The notes under the pieces are model-generated. The model saw nothing but the letters and a program-made list of their open reading frames with translations, did no database searches and was not told the DNA's origin. Both the position numbers and the translations under genes were made by a program. DNA of 64,000 nt, from NCBI RefSeq assembly GCF_004364775.1, contig NZ_SOAL01000003.1:186001-250000 (forward strand). Direction: 5' to 3'. Below are positions 36,222-45,026 of this stretch, piece by piece. Position 1 is the stretch's first letter, and each line of letters begins with the position of its first letter. Source of the stretch: Comamonas sp. JUb58 (GTDB taxonomy: Bacteria; Pseudomonadota; Gammaproteobacteria; Burkholderiales; Burkholderiaceae_C).

Positions 36222-37346
36222 TCAGAACGCGCCGTGGCCCTGGACACGGGCCAGCACGCGAAGGTCGGCGCCAAAGGGCTCGATGGAGCGGATGTCCAAG
36301 GCCGGTGCCTGGTCCAGCTGCTGCAGCGCCATGCCAGCAAACGCCGGCAGCCCTTGGCCGACCAGCTTGGGCGCCAGGTAGAACAGGCACTCATCGACCA
36401 AGCCCGCTTGCAGCAGCGCACCATTCAAGATGCCACCTGCTTCCACATGCAGTTCATTGACTTCCCGCTTACCCAGATCTTGCATCAAGGCAGCCAGGTC
36501 GATGCGGGCCTTGGGATCTGTTGAAGCTGGATCTGGCAGGCGCACGATGGTCGCGCCAGCGGCTTCCAGTGCCAACTGGCGGGTGCTGTCTTCGCTGCGG
36601 GTGTAGATCAGCACTTCGCGTTCAGCAGCAAAGATGCGGGCTTGAGGAGGGGTGCGCAGCTGGCTGTCGAGCACCACCAGACGAGGCTGGCGCGGGGTGT
36701 CCACATAGCGCACATCCAGGGCCGGGTCATCGGCCAGCACGGTGCCCACGCCGGTCAGGATGGCGCAGGCCCGGGCGCGCCAGAAGTGGCCATCGGCGCG
36801 GGCGGCTTCGCCGGTGATCCACTGGCTGCGGCCATCGGGCAAGGCGGTGGCGCCGTCGAGCGACATGGCGGCCTTGAGCCGCACCCAGGGTTGCTTGCGC
36901 ACCATGCGGCTGAAAAAGCCGATGTTCAATTCGCGTGCGGCATCGCCGCCGTCCTCCGGCGCACAGACCACCACCTCCACGCCGGCGGCGCGCAGCCGGC
37001 CAAAGCCATTGCCGGCAACCAGCGGGTTCGGGTCGGTGATGGCACCCACCACCTTGGCCACACCAGCGGCTGCCAGCGCATCGCAGCAGGGGCCTGTGCG
37101 GCCATGGTGCGCGCAGGGCTCCAGGGTGACATAGGCGGTGGCACCCACGGTGCTGTGGCCGCGAGCTACTGCATCGCGCAAGGCCATGATTTCGGCATGC
37201 GGACCACCTGCCCGCTGCGTGTGGCCCTGGCCGATGACCTGGCCATCGGCAGCCAGCAGCACGCAACCGACGCGGGGATTGGGGGAGGTAATGAACAGGG
37301 CGCTGGCAGCCAGGTCCAGCGCGGTTTGCATCGATTGATCAGTCAT
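36222..37346 (-). CDS. ribD: Riboflavin biosynthesis bifunctional deaminase/reductase RibD
   Basis: Catalyses the second and third steps of riboflavin synthesis. It has 374 residues. The N-terminal cytidine-deaminase-like domain has zinc motif AGGPHAEIMALRDA and PCAHHGRTGPCCDAL. The C-terminal reductase domain begins near PWVRLKAAMSLDGATALPDG and contains LTGVGTVLADDPALDVR and ELHVEAGGILNGALLQAGLVDE. The ATG at complement 37344-37346 (MTDQSMQTAL) is preferred to an upstream TTG that adds five residues. It stands alone here, between the small secreted protein and the pilin operon. Certain. Confidence 0.97.
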   Translation of the reverse strand: MTDQSMQTALDLAASALFITSPNPRVGCVLLAADGQVIGQGHTQRAGGPHAEIMALRDAVARGHSTVGATAYVTLEPCAHHGRTGPCCDALAAAGVAKVVGAITDPNPLVAGNGFGRLRAAGVEVVVCAPEDGGDAARELNIGFFSRMVRKQPWVRLKAAMSLDGATALPDGRSQWITGEAARADGHFWRARACAILTGVGTVLADDPALDVRYVDTPRQPRLVVLDSQLRTPPQARIFAAEREVLIYTRSEDSTRQLALEAAGATIVRLPDPASTDPKARIDLAALMQDLGKREVNELHVEAGGILNGALLQAGLVDECLFYLAPKLVGQGLPAFAGMALQQLDQAPALDIRSIEPFGADLRVLARVQGHGAF

Positions 37347-37490
37347 GGAGCTTTGTCGCAATAGGGCCGGTACCTAGGCGCATTGCAGTCAATGGCCGGC
37401 CAGCTTGGCGATTATCGGCGCAAGACCGCGCTGGCTCTGCATCGCCCGGTTTTCATCCCGATCGAATTAAATTTTTTAATGAAAAGAGGC

Positions 37491-37519
37491 TTTACTCGAT
37501 GGCGTGAAAAATAAATAAT
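37491..37519 (+). promoter_or_regulatory. Candidate promoter of the minor pilin operon
   Basis: TTTACT (37491-37496), 17-bp spacer, AATAAT (37514-37519). It lies in a strongly AT-rich patch unlike the surrounding GC-rich DNA, with ATTAAA/TTTAAT (37466-37480) upstream. A start site near 37526 would leave almost no leader before the ATG at 37527. Confidence 0.5.
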
Positions 37520-37526
37520 TACAACT

Positions 37527-38105
37527 ATGAATTCAATAGTTTTAGTTTATTTATTGAAATATAAAAGTTTGCGTTGGCAGCCAGGGCTGACCGCCGTCGA
37601 GCTGATGGTGGTCATCAGTTTGCTGGCGATTATCGCAAGCGTGGCCGTACCCAGTTTCAGCGGCCTGCTGCAGCGCTGGCGTGTGCGGCAATCGCTGGAG
37701 GCCATGCATTCTGCGATCCATCTTGCGCGCTCCGAGGCGATCAAACGCAGTGGACAGGTTGCCTTGCAGCGCATCCCCACCAGTGGACACTGCCAGGCCC
37801 GCGCGCGGACCAACGATTGGAGCTGTGGCTGGCAGGTCTGTGTGCATGGCTTGGGTCAGCAGCAATGTGCGCCAGATGCTCTGGTCATTCAGCGCTATGA
37901 GGCGCCGTCGGGCCTGCAGGTGCAGCGCAGCAGCTTGGGGGAAGGTATTCGGTTTGACCGCTGGGGCATGCCAGTAGCGGGCTTCAGCTTTTTGCTGCTT
38001 CCCAAGGGCAAAGGCCTGGAGGATGCCGCCGCCAAAGGGCTGTGTACCAGCCGAGGCGGTCGCGTGCGGGTCGTCGACAAGCCGCCTTGCCCCGTACGGG
38101 GATGA
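37527..38105 (+). CDS. fimT: Type IV pilus minor pilin FimT/GspH-like
   Basis: A 192-residue type IV prepilin. The leader ends QPG, followed by LTAVELMVVISLLAIIASVA, the class III signal cut by PilD with Glu at +5. The C-terminal domain has several Cys and matches the GspH/FimT pattern (ARSEAIKRSGQVALQR, RFDRWGMP). The 19-residue leader from ATG 37527 is AT-rich and lacks a ribosome-binding site; an in-frame TTG at 37554 would give a shorter leader. First gene of fimT-pilV-pilW-pilX-pilY1-pilE. Confidence 0.92.
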   Translation: MNSIVLVYLLKYKSLRWQPGLTAVELMVVISLLAIIASVAVPSFSGLLQRWRVRQSLEAMHSAIHLARSEAIKRSGQVALQRIPTSGHCQARARTNDWSCGWQVCVHGLGQQQCAPDALVIQRYEAPSGLQVQRSSLGEGIRFDRWGMPVAGFSFLLLPKGKGLEDAAAKGLCTSRGGRVRVVDKPPCPVRG

Positions 38106-38120
38106 AAGAGGATCCAGCCC

Positions 38121-38813
38121 ATGTCCATGCCATCCCACCCTCAAGCCTCCTTCTCGCGAGGCATCAGCTTGCTGGAATCGCTGGTGGCCATGGTCGTGTT
38201 GGTGCTCGGCGTTTTGGCAATGCTGGCGATGCAGCTGCACACACTGGCGGACACGCAGACCACTACCCGGCGGGTGCAGGCAATCCGTCTGATCGAAGAC
38301 CTGGGGGAGCGCATACGTGCCAACCCCCATGCCTGGGACCAGCTGGAGCACTATGTCAGCGATTGGCAGGACACGGACAACGCTGATATCGCCCAATCTT
38401 GCAGTGAGCGCCCCTGTAGCGCGGCGGAACTGGCCGAGCATGAGCTGGCACAGTGGCGGCTGCAAGTGGCGCGCAGCTTACCGCTGGGTCAATCCCGGAT
38501 TTTTTTGGCACCCGGCGAAAACCAGGCCGCCAACCGGCGCCAGCTGGGCGTGATGATCCGCTGGCGCGAAAGCACGCATGCCAGCCAAGGCTCCAGTGAC
38601 CATGCGCAGTACCGCAACCCGGTCGATAGTACCCGGAGTGTAGGCGAAGGGGCCCGCACCGATGCGGTGGAAGAACGCGGCGGTGATGTAGTTTGCCAGG
38701 ACGATGATGGCGATCTGCGCTACACCTGCCATCTGCAGTACCTGGCCCTGAATGCACGTTGCACAGCAGAGCGCATGGGCAGCGCGGTGCATTACCACTG
38801 CGGAGGGGCTTGA
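38121..38813 (+). CDS. pilV: Type IV pilus modification protein PilV
   Basis: Minor pilin, 230 residues. Prepilin leader MSMPSHPQASFSRG is followed by ISLLESLVAMVVLVLGVLAM, with Glu at +5. Minor pilins PilV/W/X prime pilus assembly and carry PilY1 to the tip. The C-terminal part has Cys pairs (QSCSERPCSAAEL and YTCHLQYLALNARC) likely to form disulfides. The ATG at 38121 has AAAGAGGAT upstream. 15 bp after fimT and 1 bp before pilW. Start and role clear; sequence conservation outside the N-terminus is weak, as usual. Confidence 0.92.
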   Translation: MSMPSHPQASFSRGISLLESLVAMVVLVLGVLAMLAMQLHTLADTQTTTRRVQAIRLIEDLGERIRANPHAWDQLEHYVSDWQDTDNADIAQSCSERPCSAAELAEHELAQWRLQVARSLPLGQSRIFLAPGENQAANRRQLGVMIRWRESTHASQGSSDHAQYRNPVDSTRSVGEGARTDAVEERGGDVVCQDDDGDLRYTCHLQYLALNARCTAERMGSAVHYHCGGA

Positions 38814-38814
38814 T

Positions 38815-39714
38815 ATGCCAAGACATGTCAGCCCCTTATTGCATGCTGAATCGCCATCGCGGCATTTTTCCAAACCCAGGCTCCAACAACAAGGCTTTAG
38901 TCTGGTCGAGTTGATGGTGGGCATGGCTGTTGGTTTGCTGGTAATGGCCGCTGCCAGCGTGGCTTTGCTGGCTTCCCGCAGCCTGTCAGCTACCGTCAGC
39001 GATGCCAGCTATTTGCAGCAGCAGGCCAGCTATGCCTTGCGCATCATCGGCCTGCAATTGCGCCAGGCGGGTGGCTTGTACCTTAATCTGAACCTTTCTG
39101 CGGGCGTCGATGCATCGCTGAACTCGGCGTTGGCACCAGCGACTTTTGAAACCGCCGCACCAGCCGTGGGCAGTGCCCGTGGCTACGCACCGCAAACCGA
39201 TATTCTGCGGGGCAGCCATAACAGCCTGCAGACCGGCCACCGCCGCTACAAGGAGCCCGTCTTTGCCCAATCCGGCCTGGCCGCACAAGCGCGCAACTGC
39301 CTGGGGGGGCCGGTGGATGCCAGCGCTGATCAGCGTCTGGAATCGCACTTTCGGCTGCGTGGCCATGTGCTGCGCTGTGGCGGCAACGATACCGCCGCGT
39401 CGCCTCAGCCCCTGGTGGAGAACGTGGCGGCTTTTCGCCTGCGTTATTTGCGCATGCAGGCAACAGGCACGGCGCAGCCGCAGCTCCAGTATGTGAACGT
39501 GCAGCAGGCGGGCCGCGATTGGTCAGAGGTGGTGGCGGTGGAGGTCTGCCTGGTGCTGTTTGGCCAGCAAGCCGGCGCCTTGCCTGCGGGCAGCGGATAT
39601 AGCGGCTGCGATGGCGAATGGGTGCAGGTCGCTGATTTGACTGGCCCGCGCAAAGGCCGCATGCACCGCGTATTTCGCAATCTGTTCCAGTTGCGCAGCC
39701 AGGGCAGCCTATGA
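38815..39714 (+). CDS. pilW: Type IV pilus minor pilin PilW
   Basis: A 299-residue minor pilin. The long leader ends QQQG and is followed by FSLVELMVGMAVGLLVMAAA (Glu at +5). The C-terminal region includes NVAAFRLRYL and a conserved-looking VEVCLVLFG. The ATG at 38815 has CGGAGGGG upstream and lies one base after the pilV stop; the open frame extends back into pilV, but those codons are in the wrong frame for it. Its stop overlaps the pilX start (ATGA), so translation is probably coupled. Confidence 0.92.
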   Translation: MPRHVSPLLHAESPSRHFSKPRLQQQGFSLVELMVGMAVGLLVMAAASVALLASRSLSATVSDASYLQQQASYALRIIGLQLRQAGGLYLNLNLSAGVDASLNSALAPATFETAAPAVGSARGYAPQTDILRGSHNSLQTGHRRYKEPVFAQSGLAAQARNCLGGPVDASADQRLESHFRLRGHVLRCGGNDTAASPQPLVENVAAFRLRYLRMQATGTAQPQLQYVNVQQAGRDWSEVVAVEVCLVLFGQQAGALPAGSGYSGCDGEWVQVADLTGPRKGRMHRVFRNLFQLRSQGSL

Positions 39715-40487
39715 CAAGCGCTGGCCGCTTTCGCCATCGCAGCCGGGGCGCTGCTTTGCTGACGGTGCTGGTCTTCAGCATGCTGTCGATGTTGTTGGCC
39801 TTGTGGGCGGCGCGTACCGCCTGGTATGGCGAGCTGGTGGTCGGCAATGATGCCGATTACCAGCGGGCCTTTGAGGCCGCAGAGGCCTTGCTGCTGGACG
39901 CCGAGCTGGATATTCGTGGTGAGCGGGCCGATGGCCGTCCCTGCGCTTATGGTGGTCTGCCTCGTGGGGCGTCCTCCAAGGTATGCCGCAGCGGGGGCAC
40001 CACCAAGATTCCGCTAGAGAACGCCGATCTGCCCGCCTTCCTGGCCCAGCTCAGCGCCCAGCCGCAACGCTGCATTGATGCCCTCTGCGCCAAACGCGTA
40101 GGGCGCCAGGATATCTGGAATGCGCCTGCCCGCGGAACCGCAGCCCGGCAGGCGGGCGAACAAGACCTGTTCGCGCTGATTCGCGCTGGCACCGGTGCGC
40201 GTTACGGCCAATACACCGGCGCGCAACTGGGCGACGCAGACCGGCCCGCCCATCCCATTCTGGCCGATCGGGGCGCGGCCGAAGCGGGTGGCTGGTACTG
40301 GATTGAAGTCATTCCCTATACCGACAGCAAACCCGGTTTGATCAGCAATGCAGCGGCACAGCAGCTGGAGCTGGTGGGCTTGTCGCCGCATGTGGTCTAC
40401 CGCATCACCGCCGTGGCCTTTGGCAGAAAGCCGGACACCTTGGTGGTGCTGGAGCAGAGTTACGCCCGCCCCAGGCGCAAAGACTGA
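39711..40487 (+). CDS. pilX: Type IV pilus assembly protein PilX
   Basis: A 258-residue minor pilin. Leader MTSAGRFRHRSRGAALLTV is PilX-like: the prepilin site is RG|AALLTVLVF and Glu at +5 is replaced, as in many PilX proteins. The hydrophobic stretch LTVLVFSMLSMLLALWAART is followed by the PilX core GNDADYQRAFEAAEALLLDAE. The ATG overlaps the pilW stop by four bases. 9 bp before pilY1. Works with PilV and PilW at the pilus tip or base. Confidence 0.9.
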   Translation: MTSAGRFRHRSRGAALLTVLVFSMLSMLLALWAARTAWYGELVVGNDADYQRAFEAAEALLLDAELDIRGERADGRPCAYGGLPRGASSKVCRSGGTTKIPLENADLPAFLAQLSAQPQRCIDALCAKRVGRQDIWNAPARGTAARQAGEQDLFALIRAGTGARYGQYTGAQLGDADRPAHPILADRGAAEAGGWYWIEVIPYTDSKPGLISNAAAQQLELVGLSPHVVYRITAVAFGRKPDTLVVLEQSYARPRRKD

Positions 40488-40496
40488 GAGGCAGAT

Positions 40497-43400
40497 ATGG
40501 ATCGCAAGAATGCAGGAGTCGCTTCACTCTGCAACCGTAAAAGCACTCGAATGTGCGCGCTGGCTTGGACCGTTCTGATGCCCACTGCCGCCTGGCCGCT
40601 GGAGCTGGCCACCGAACCTAGCGGTGGTGCCAGCTCCTTTGTGGCCCCCAATGTCATCCTCTCCATCGATGACTCGGCCGCCATGCAGCGCCGCATGGGC
40701 AGTACAGAGGCAGGTTTGGCCAATATCACCACGCCGGATGGCGATGGCCTCTGGGATACGCGAGCGCAGCGCATGGCCGTGCTGCGCCATGCGCTCAAGG
40801 AGGTATTGGGTGAGGGGCAGCAGCTTCCCGATGGTGCGATACGTCTGGCCTGGCAGGCGATGTGGAACCATGGCGCATCACCCGGTGGCGGGCCGGCTGG
40901 CATGGTGCAAGGCCAGCGCCGCCGGGCTGGGGCTAGCTCGGTCAACAGCCCGCGCCTAGTCAGCAATGGCATGCAGGCGCTGCAGGGCCGCCACCGCCAG
41001 CAATTTCTGGTCTTTGCCGATTCGCTCCGCACCGGCCACAGCAGTGATCTGCACCATTTGTTCGGCCAGGCCGATGCCTATCTGCGCCGGCCGTTGAGCC
41101 CGCAAGGCCCCTGGTCCAGCGAACCGGGTGCCGCCAGCAGTAGCTATCTAGGCTGCCGCCGCAACTACCACATTGTGTTGGCTGGCAGCCGCTGGGATGG
41201 CCCAGCAACGGGCGGCGCGCAAGACGACCACACACGTGCCAAAACCTTGCCCGACGGCCAGGTCTACGGCGGCGGCAGCGCCGCGCATAGGGCCGCCACC
41301 CAGCTGTACAGCGATGCGGTGCCCAGTACCCTGGCCGACTGGGCTTTTCGCAGCTGGGCCGACCCCTTGCAGCGGTCAGGCTTGAGCGGCAGTCTAGCAC
41401 CTGAAGCTGACTACCGCCAAGCACCGCCGCGTGAGCGTTTTGCCGACGGCAGCGGCCAGCCTGCCGTGCTGGAGCGCTACTGGAACCCGCGCTACAACCC
41501 CGCCAGCTGGCCGCATCTGCAGACCTATACGGTGGGCATTGGGTTGGATGCCAGCACCTGGCCCGGCGCGCCGGAGATCCTGGCACCTAGGCAGCAACTG
41601 CCATTGGGCTACGACGGCAGCTTTGCAGCCTTGGCCAAAGGGGATGTGGTTTGGCCCGATATGCATGCGCAGGGCGAAGGCGTGCGCGCGCTGGATCTCT
41701 GGCATGCAGCGATCAATGGCCGGGGGCGTTTTTATGCGGCCACAAATGGGCCCGATGTAGCGACTGCACTGCGCAGTATCTTGGCCGATATACAGGCCCA
41801 GCATGTAGGCGGAACACTGGGAGCAGCCAAGGCCAGCACCGGTGCCGCCAGCGCCAGCCAAGCCATCGCGCAGGATGCCTTGCTGTTTACCGCCAGCTAC
41901 GACCCGGGCCGTGCCTGGTCGGGCACCATCCAGGCGCAGGCGATGGGCAGCGATGGCCGCCTGCAGCCGGCACCTGGCTGGGGCGGGCAGACAACGGCTG
42001 ACAAGCTCGATGCGATTGCCTGGCAGCAGCGCCTGGTGCTGACTTGGGGCGATGCGCAGCAGCGCGGCGTGCCTTTTCGCTGGGCCGCAGATGAGAGCCA
42101 TTGGAGCACGGCGCAGAAGCTGGCCCTGCAATGCCATACCGATGGCGAGCAAGGCCAGGCAAGCGGCGAGCAGCGCCTGAACTATCTGCGGGGCGAACGC
42201 CGCCAGGAAGTCCAGCATGGTGGCAGCCTGCGCAGCAGGCACTCACGCCAAGGCGATATCGTGAACTCGCAAATCTGGTACCTGGGCAAGCCTTCTGCGC
42301 GCCACACCGACGCAAGCTACCTCGACTTTGTGTTGCGCCAGCAGAACCGCTTGCCGATGCTCTATGTCGGTGGCAATGACGGCATGCTGCACGGCTTCTC
42401 GGCCCGCAGTGGCGAAGAAAAAATAGCCTATGTGCCCCGGGGCGTGATTCTCGGTCTGCGTGCTTTGACCAGACCCGCCTACGATGGCCAGCACCGCTAT
42501 TTTGTCGATGGCTCGCCGCTGGCCGGCGATGCCAACCTGGGCAGCGCCAGCAGCCCGCGCTGGCGCAGCGTGCTGGCGGGCACCTTGGGTGCCGGTGGCA
42601 AGGGCTTTTTTGTGCTGGATGTCACCGAGCCCGAGACGACGTTTGCCGAAGCGCAGGCAGCAGAGCTGGTACTGATGGACCGCAGTTGGCATGCGACGGA
42701 ATCCGCACTGCGCTGCGAGGCGGAGACGGGCGCAGCACTGCAGGCTTGCACACAGCTGGCCGAGGCCTTTGCCGATATCGGCCATATCACTGCCAGCCCC
42801 TCGCGCGACGACATCGACCCGCAGCGCACAACGCAAATCGCCCAGCTCAACAATGGCCGCTGGGCGTTGGTGCTGGGCAATGGCTACAACAGCGCCAATG
42901 GCAGGCCGGTGCTGCTGATCCAGTACCTCGATGGCGCGCAAGAGCTGCTGCGTTTGGTGGCGACTGGCGCCACCACCGCGCAGGCCTGCAGGCAGCAGAC
43001 CACGCCGCAGGCGAGCTGCCGCCAGCTGCAGGACAACGGCCTGTCTGCTCCCAGGCTGGTCGATATCAACGGCGATGGCCGGCCCGATGTGGTCTACGCC
43101 GGCGACAACCAGGGCAATCTCTGGAAGTTTCTGATCAGCGCCGACAACGATGCGGCATGGGGCGTCGCACAGTGGGGCGCGCTCGCGGCCACCACCAGCA
43201 ACCAGGGCACCGCTGGCGTGCCGCTCTACCAGGCCCGGGGCGGCCCGCGCAGTGCGCCTGGGCAGCGCAGTTTGCTCCAGCCCATCAGCACTGCCCCCTT
43301 GGTGCGCAGCAATGATCGCCTGCGCACCCTGCAGCAGGCGGGTGGCCAGCGCCAGGTGCCCGTAGGCGGCCTGATGGTGGCCTTTGGCACCGGCCGCAAC

Positions 43401-44117
43401 GCCAGCCGCCAGGATCCGCAAGACGATAGCGTTCAGAGCCTGTATGCCGTGCTCGACTCCAGCCGCTACAAGAGGGTGGGCGAGCGCGGTGAGCGGGTGG
43501 AGGTATGCGCCTCGGCGGCCGATGCGGAATGCCAGTCGGCGCTGGGCAGCGATGCCGATCTGCCCAGCCCCGTGGCGCTAAGCCAGCTGCTGCAGCGCCG
43601 CATCAACCCGAGCGCCGTCAATACCCGCAGCAGCGATAGCCGCCAGTTCTGGGCGATGGACGAAAGCGAAGGCGCCGACGCGCTGGATTGGAACCAGCAC
43701 CGAGGCTGGTACCTGGACCTACCAGAAACTGGCGAACGGCTGTTGCAGCCTTTGGGGTTCTACAGCGGCAGCAATCTGCTGGCGGTGATCAGCGAGGTGC
43801 CCGCGCATGCCCGCGATGGCGAACCGGGCCAGGAGCGTTGTGAGCCGGTGGAGGGCACTGAAGCACGCCAGTATTTCAGCCTGCTCAATCTCATCGATGG
43901 CGCGCGGCCACGCTTGCAGCTGCTGGATGCCGATGGCGATGGGGTGTTTGATGCACAGTCCGATGGCCAGGCCTCGCGCATGTCGCTGGGCGCGGGCCCG
44001 CATGCGATGCTGCGCCTGCGCAATGGCGAGGGCCAGCAGCGCATCCGCATCGATGGCGAATCGCTGCGCGATCTGCCGGAAGTGCCGATTCGGCCTACAT
44101 GGCGCCAGGCGCGATGA
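40497..44117 (+). CDS. pilY1: Type IV pilus tip adhesin/assembly factor PilY1
   Basis: A 1206-residue secreted protein. The N-terminus (about residues 1-34) looks like a signal peptide with a long charged n-region. Residues about 40-440 resemble the variable adhesive part. The C-terminal PilY1 beta-propeller starts near KPSARHTDASYLDFVLRQQN and includes MLYVGGNDGMLHGF and GFFVLDVTEPE. One Ca2+-binding loop is DINGDGRPD (Asp856, Asn858, Asp860, Asp864) and a second Asp-rich loop is DADGDGVFDA (Asp1144, Asp1146, Asp1148). The ATG at 40497 has GAGAGGCAG upstream. It caps pili and controls retraction. Its stop overlaps the alternative pilE start. Confidence 0.95.
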   Translation: MDRKNAGVASLCNRKSTRMCALAWTVLMPTAAWPLELATEPSGGASSFVAPNVILSIDDSAAMQRRMGSTEAGLANITTPDGDGLWDTRAQRMAVLRHALKEVLGEGQQLPDGAIRLAWQAMWNHGASPGGGPAGMVQGQRRRAGASSVNSPRLVSNGMQALQGRHRQQFLVFADSLRTGHSSDLHHLFGQADAYLRRPLSPQGPWSSEPGAASSSYLGCRRNYHIVLAGSRWDGPATGGAQDDHTRAKTLPDGQVYGGGSAAHRAATQLYSDAVPSTLADWAFRSWADPLQRSGLSGSLAPEADYRQAPPRERFADGSGQPAVLERYWNPRYNPASWPHLQTYTVGIGLDASTWPGAPEILAPRQQLPLGYDGSFAALAKGDVVWPDMHAQGEGVRALDLWHAAINGRGRFYAATNGPDVATALRSILADIQAQHVGGTLGAAKASTGAASASQAIAQDALLFTASYDPGRAWSGTIQAQAMGSDGRLQPAPGWGGQTTADKLDAIAWQQRLVLTWGDAQQRGVPFRWAADESHWSTAQKLALQCHTDGEQGQASGEQRLNYLRGERRQEVQHGGSLRSRHSRQGDIVNSQIWYLGKPSARHTDASYLDFVLRQQNRLPMLYVGGNDGMLHGFSARSGEEKIAYVPRGVILGLRALTRPAYDGQHRYFVDGSPLAGDANLGSASSPRWRSVLAGTLGAGGKGFFVLDVTEPETTFAEAQAAELVLMDRSWHATESALRCEAETGAALQACTQLAEAFADIGHITASPSRDDIDPQRTTQIAQLNNGRWALVLGNGYNSANGRPVLLIQYLDGAQELLRLVATGATTAQACRQQTTPQASCRQLQDNGLSAPRLVDINGDGRPDVVYAGDNQGNLWKFLISADNDAAWGVAQWGALAATTSNQGTAGVPLYQARGGPRSAPGQRSLLQPISTAPLVRSNDRLRTLQQAGGQRQVPVGGLMVAFGTGRNASRQDPQDDSVQSLYAVLDSSRYKRVGERGERVEVCASAADAECQSALGSDADLPSPVALSQLLQRRINPSAVNTRSSDSRQFWAMDESEGADALDWNQHRGWYLDLPETGERLLQPLGFYSGSNLLAVISEVPAHARDGEPGQERCEPVEGTEARQYFSLLNLIDGARPRLQLLDADGDGVFDAQSDGQASRMSLGAGPHAMLRLRNGEGQQRIRIDGESLRDLPEVPIRPTWRQAR

Positions 44118-44128
44118 AAGGGGCGGGC

Positions 44129-44557
44129 ATGCAAATTCGTCCTTGCAAGGCATGCGCCGGCTTGACCTTGATCGAGCTGATGATTGTGCTGGCCATCATC
44201 GGCATCTTGAGCGCGGTCGCCTTGCCCAGCTACAGCGAATATGTGCGCCGGGGCCACCGCACGGAGGCCCGCACAGGGCTGTTCCAAGCCGCGCAATGGC
44301 TGGAGCGCGCGGCCACCGCCAATGGTGTCTATCCGCTGGAATTGCCTGCGGCGCTGACCTGGCAGGAGCTGCCCGATAAGCGCTACACGATTGGCTTTGC
44401 CGATGGCAACAGCCCTGCGCGCTATACCCTGGTGGCTACCCGTAAACAGGGGGCGCAACAGCGGGACCGCTGCGGCAACTACACCTTGACGCAGGATGGG
44501 CGGCAAGACAATCTGCAGCTGGCGCAGGGCAGCAGCTCGGCGGAGTGCTGGCGCTGA
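44129..44557 (+). CDS. pilE: Type IV pilin PilE-like
   Basis: A 142-residue pilin: leader ends ACAG, then LTLIELMIVLAIIGILSAVA with Glu at +5, and PSYSEYVRRGHRTEARTGL, the usual PilE pattern for minor pilins. Two Cys in the C-terminus (DRCGNYTL and SAECWR) probably form the D-region disulfide. I choose ATG 44129, which has AAAGGGG upstream; an ATG at 44114 overlaps the pilY1 stop (ATGA) and has no such site. Last gene of the operon, convergent with hslR. No strong terminator is visible. Confidence 0.92.
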   Translation: MQIRPCKACAGLTLIELMIVLAIIGILSAVALPSYSEYVRRGHRTEARTGLFQAAQWLERAATANGVYPLELPAALTWQELPDKRYTIGFADGNSPARYTLVATRKQGAQQRDRCGNYTLTQDGRQDNLQLAQGSSSAECWR

Positions 44558-44600
44558 GGCGCAGAGCGCTTAGGTCAGAAGAGGCCGCAAATGCAGACGC

Positions 44601-45026
44601 CTATTGCGCGCTCCAGCGGTCGTTCCAGCTGCGCAGCTCCTGCATGTCGCGGCGGTCTTTCTTCGTGGGGCGGCCGGCCTGCAGGCTGTTGGCAGGCTCG
44701 GGCGCCAGGCGGCGCTGCTCGCTCAGCACTTCGCGCTGGCGAATGCTGTCGGCGGTCTCCTCGTACATCTGCTGGGCCACGGGCGCGGGGCCGCGTGTGG
44801 CCGCCATGCCCAGCACAGCGACGGTGCGCGGCGTCTGCGCCTGCAGCAGCTCGACGGTGTCCTGCGCCCGCACTTCCTTGGAGGGTTTGGCGACGGTGCC
44901 GTTGACCTTCACATGGCCCTTGTGAATGGCCTCGACCGCAATGGCGCGGGTCTTGTAAAAGCGGGCGCACCACAGCCATTTGTCGATGCGCATCGTGGGA
45001 GTCTGGTCGGTCTCAGTGTGGGCCAT
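44601..45026 (-). CDS. hslR: RNA-binding S4-domain protein, Hsp15-like
   Basis: About 141 residues with a single S4 domain: MRIDKWLWCARFYKTRAIAVEAI, then HKGHVKVNGTVAKPSKEVRAQD. This matches the heat-shock protein Hsp15 (HslR), which binds stalled 50S subunits carrying nascent chains. A basic, glutamine-rich C-terminal tail follows. Start uncertain: ATG at complement 45024-45026 is used; an ATG at 45045-45047 would overlap the upstream kinase gene more, and one at 44991-44993 gives only the S4 core. It overlaps the 3' end of the histidine kinase gene by 14 bp and may be cotranscribed. Confidence 0.9.
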   Translation of the reverse strand: MAHTETDQTPTMRIDKWLWCARFYKTRAIAVEAIHKGHVKVNGTVAKPSKEVRAQDTVELLQAQTPRTVAVLGMAATRGPAPVAQQMYEETADSIRQREVLSEQRRLAPEPANSLQAGRPTKKDRRDMQELRSWNDRWSAQ

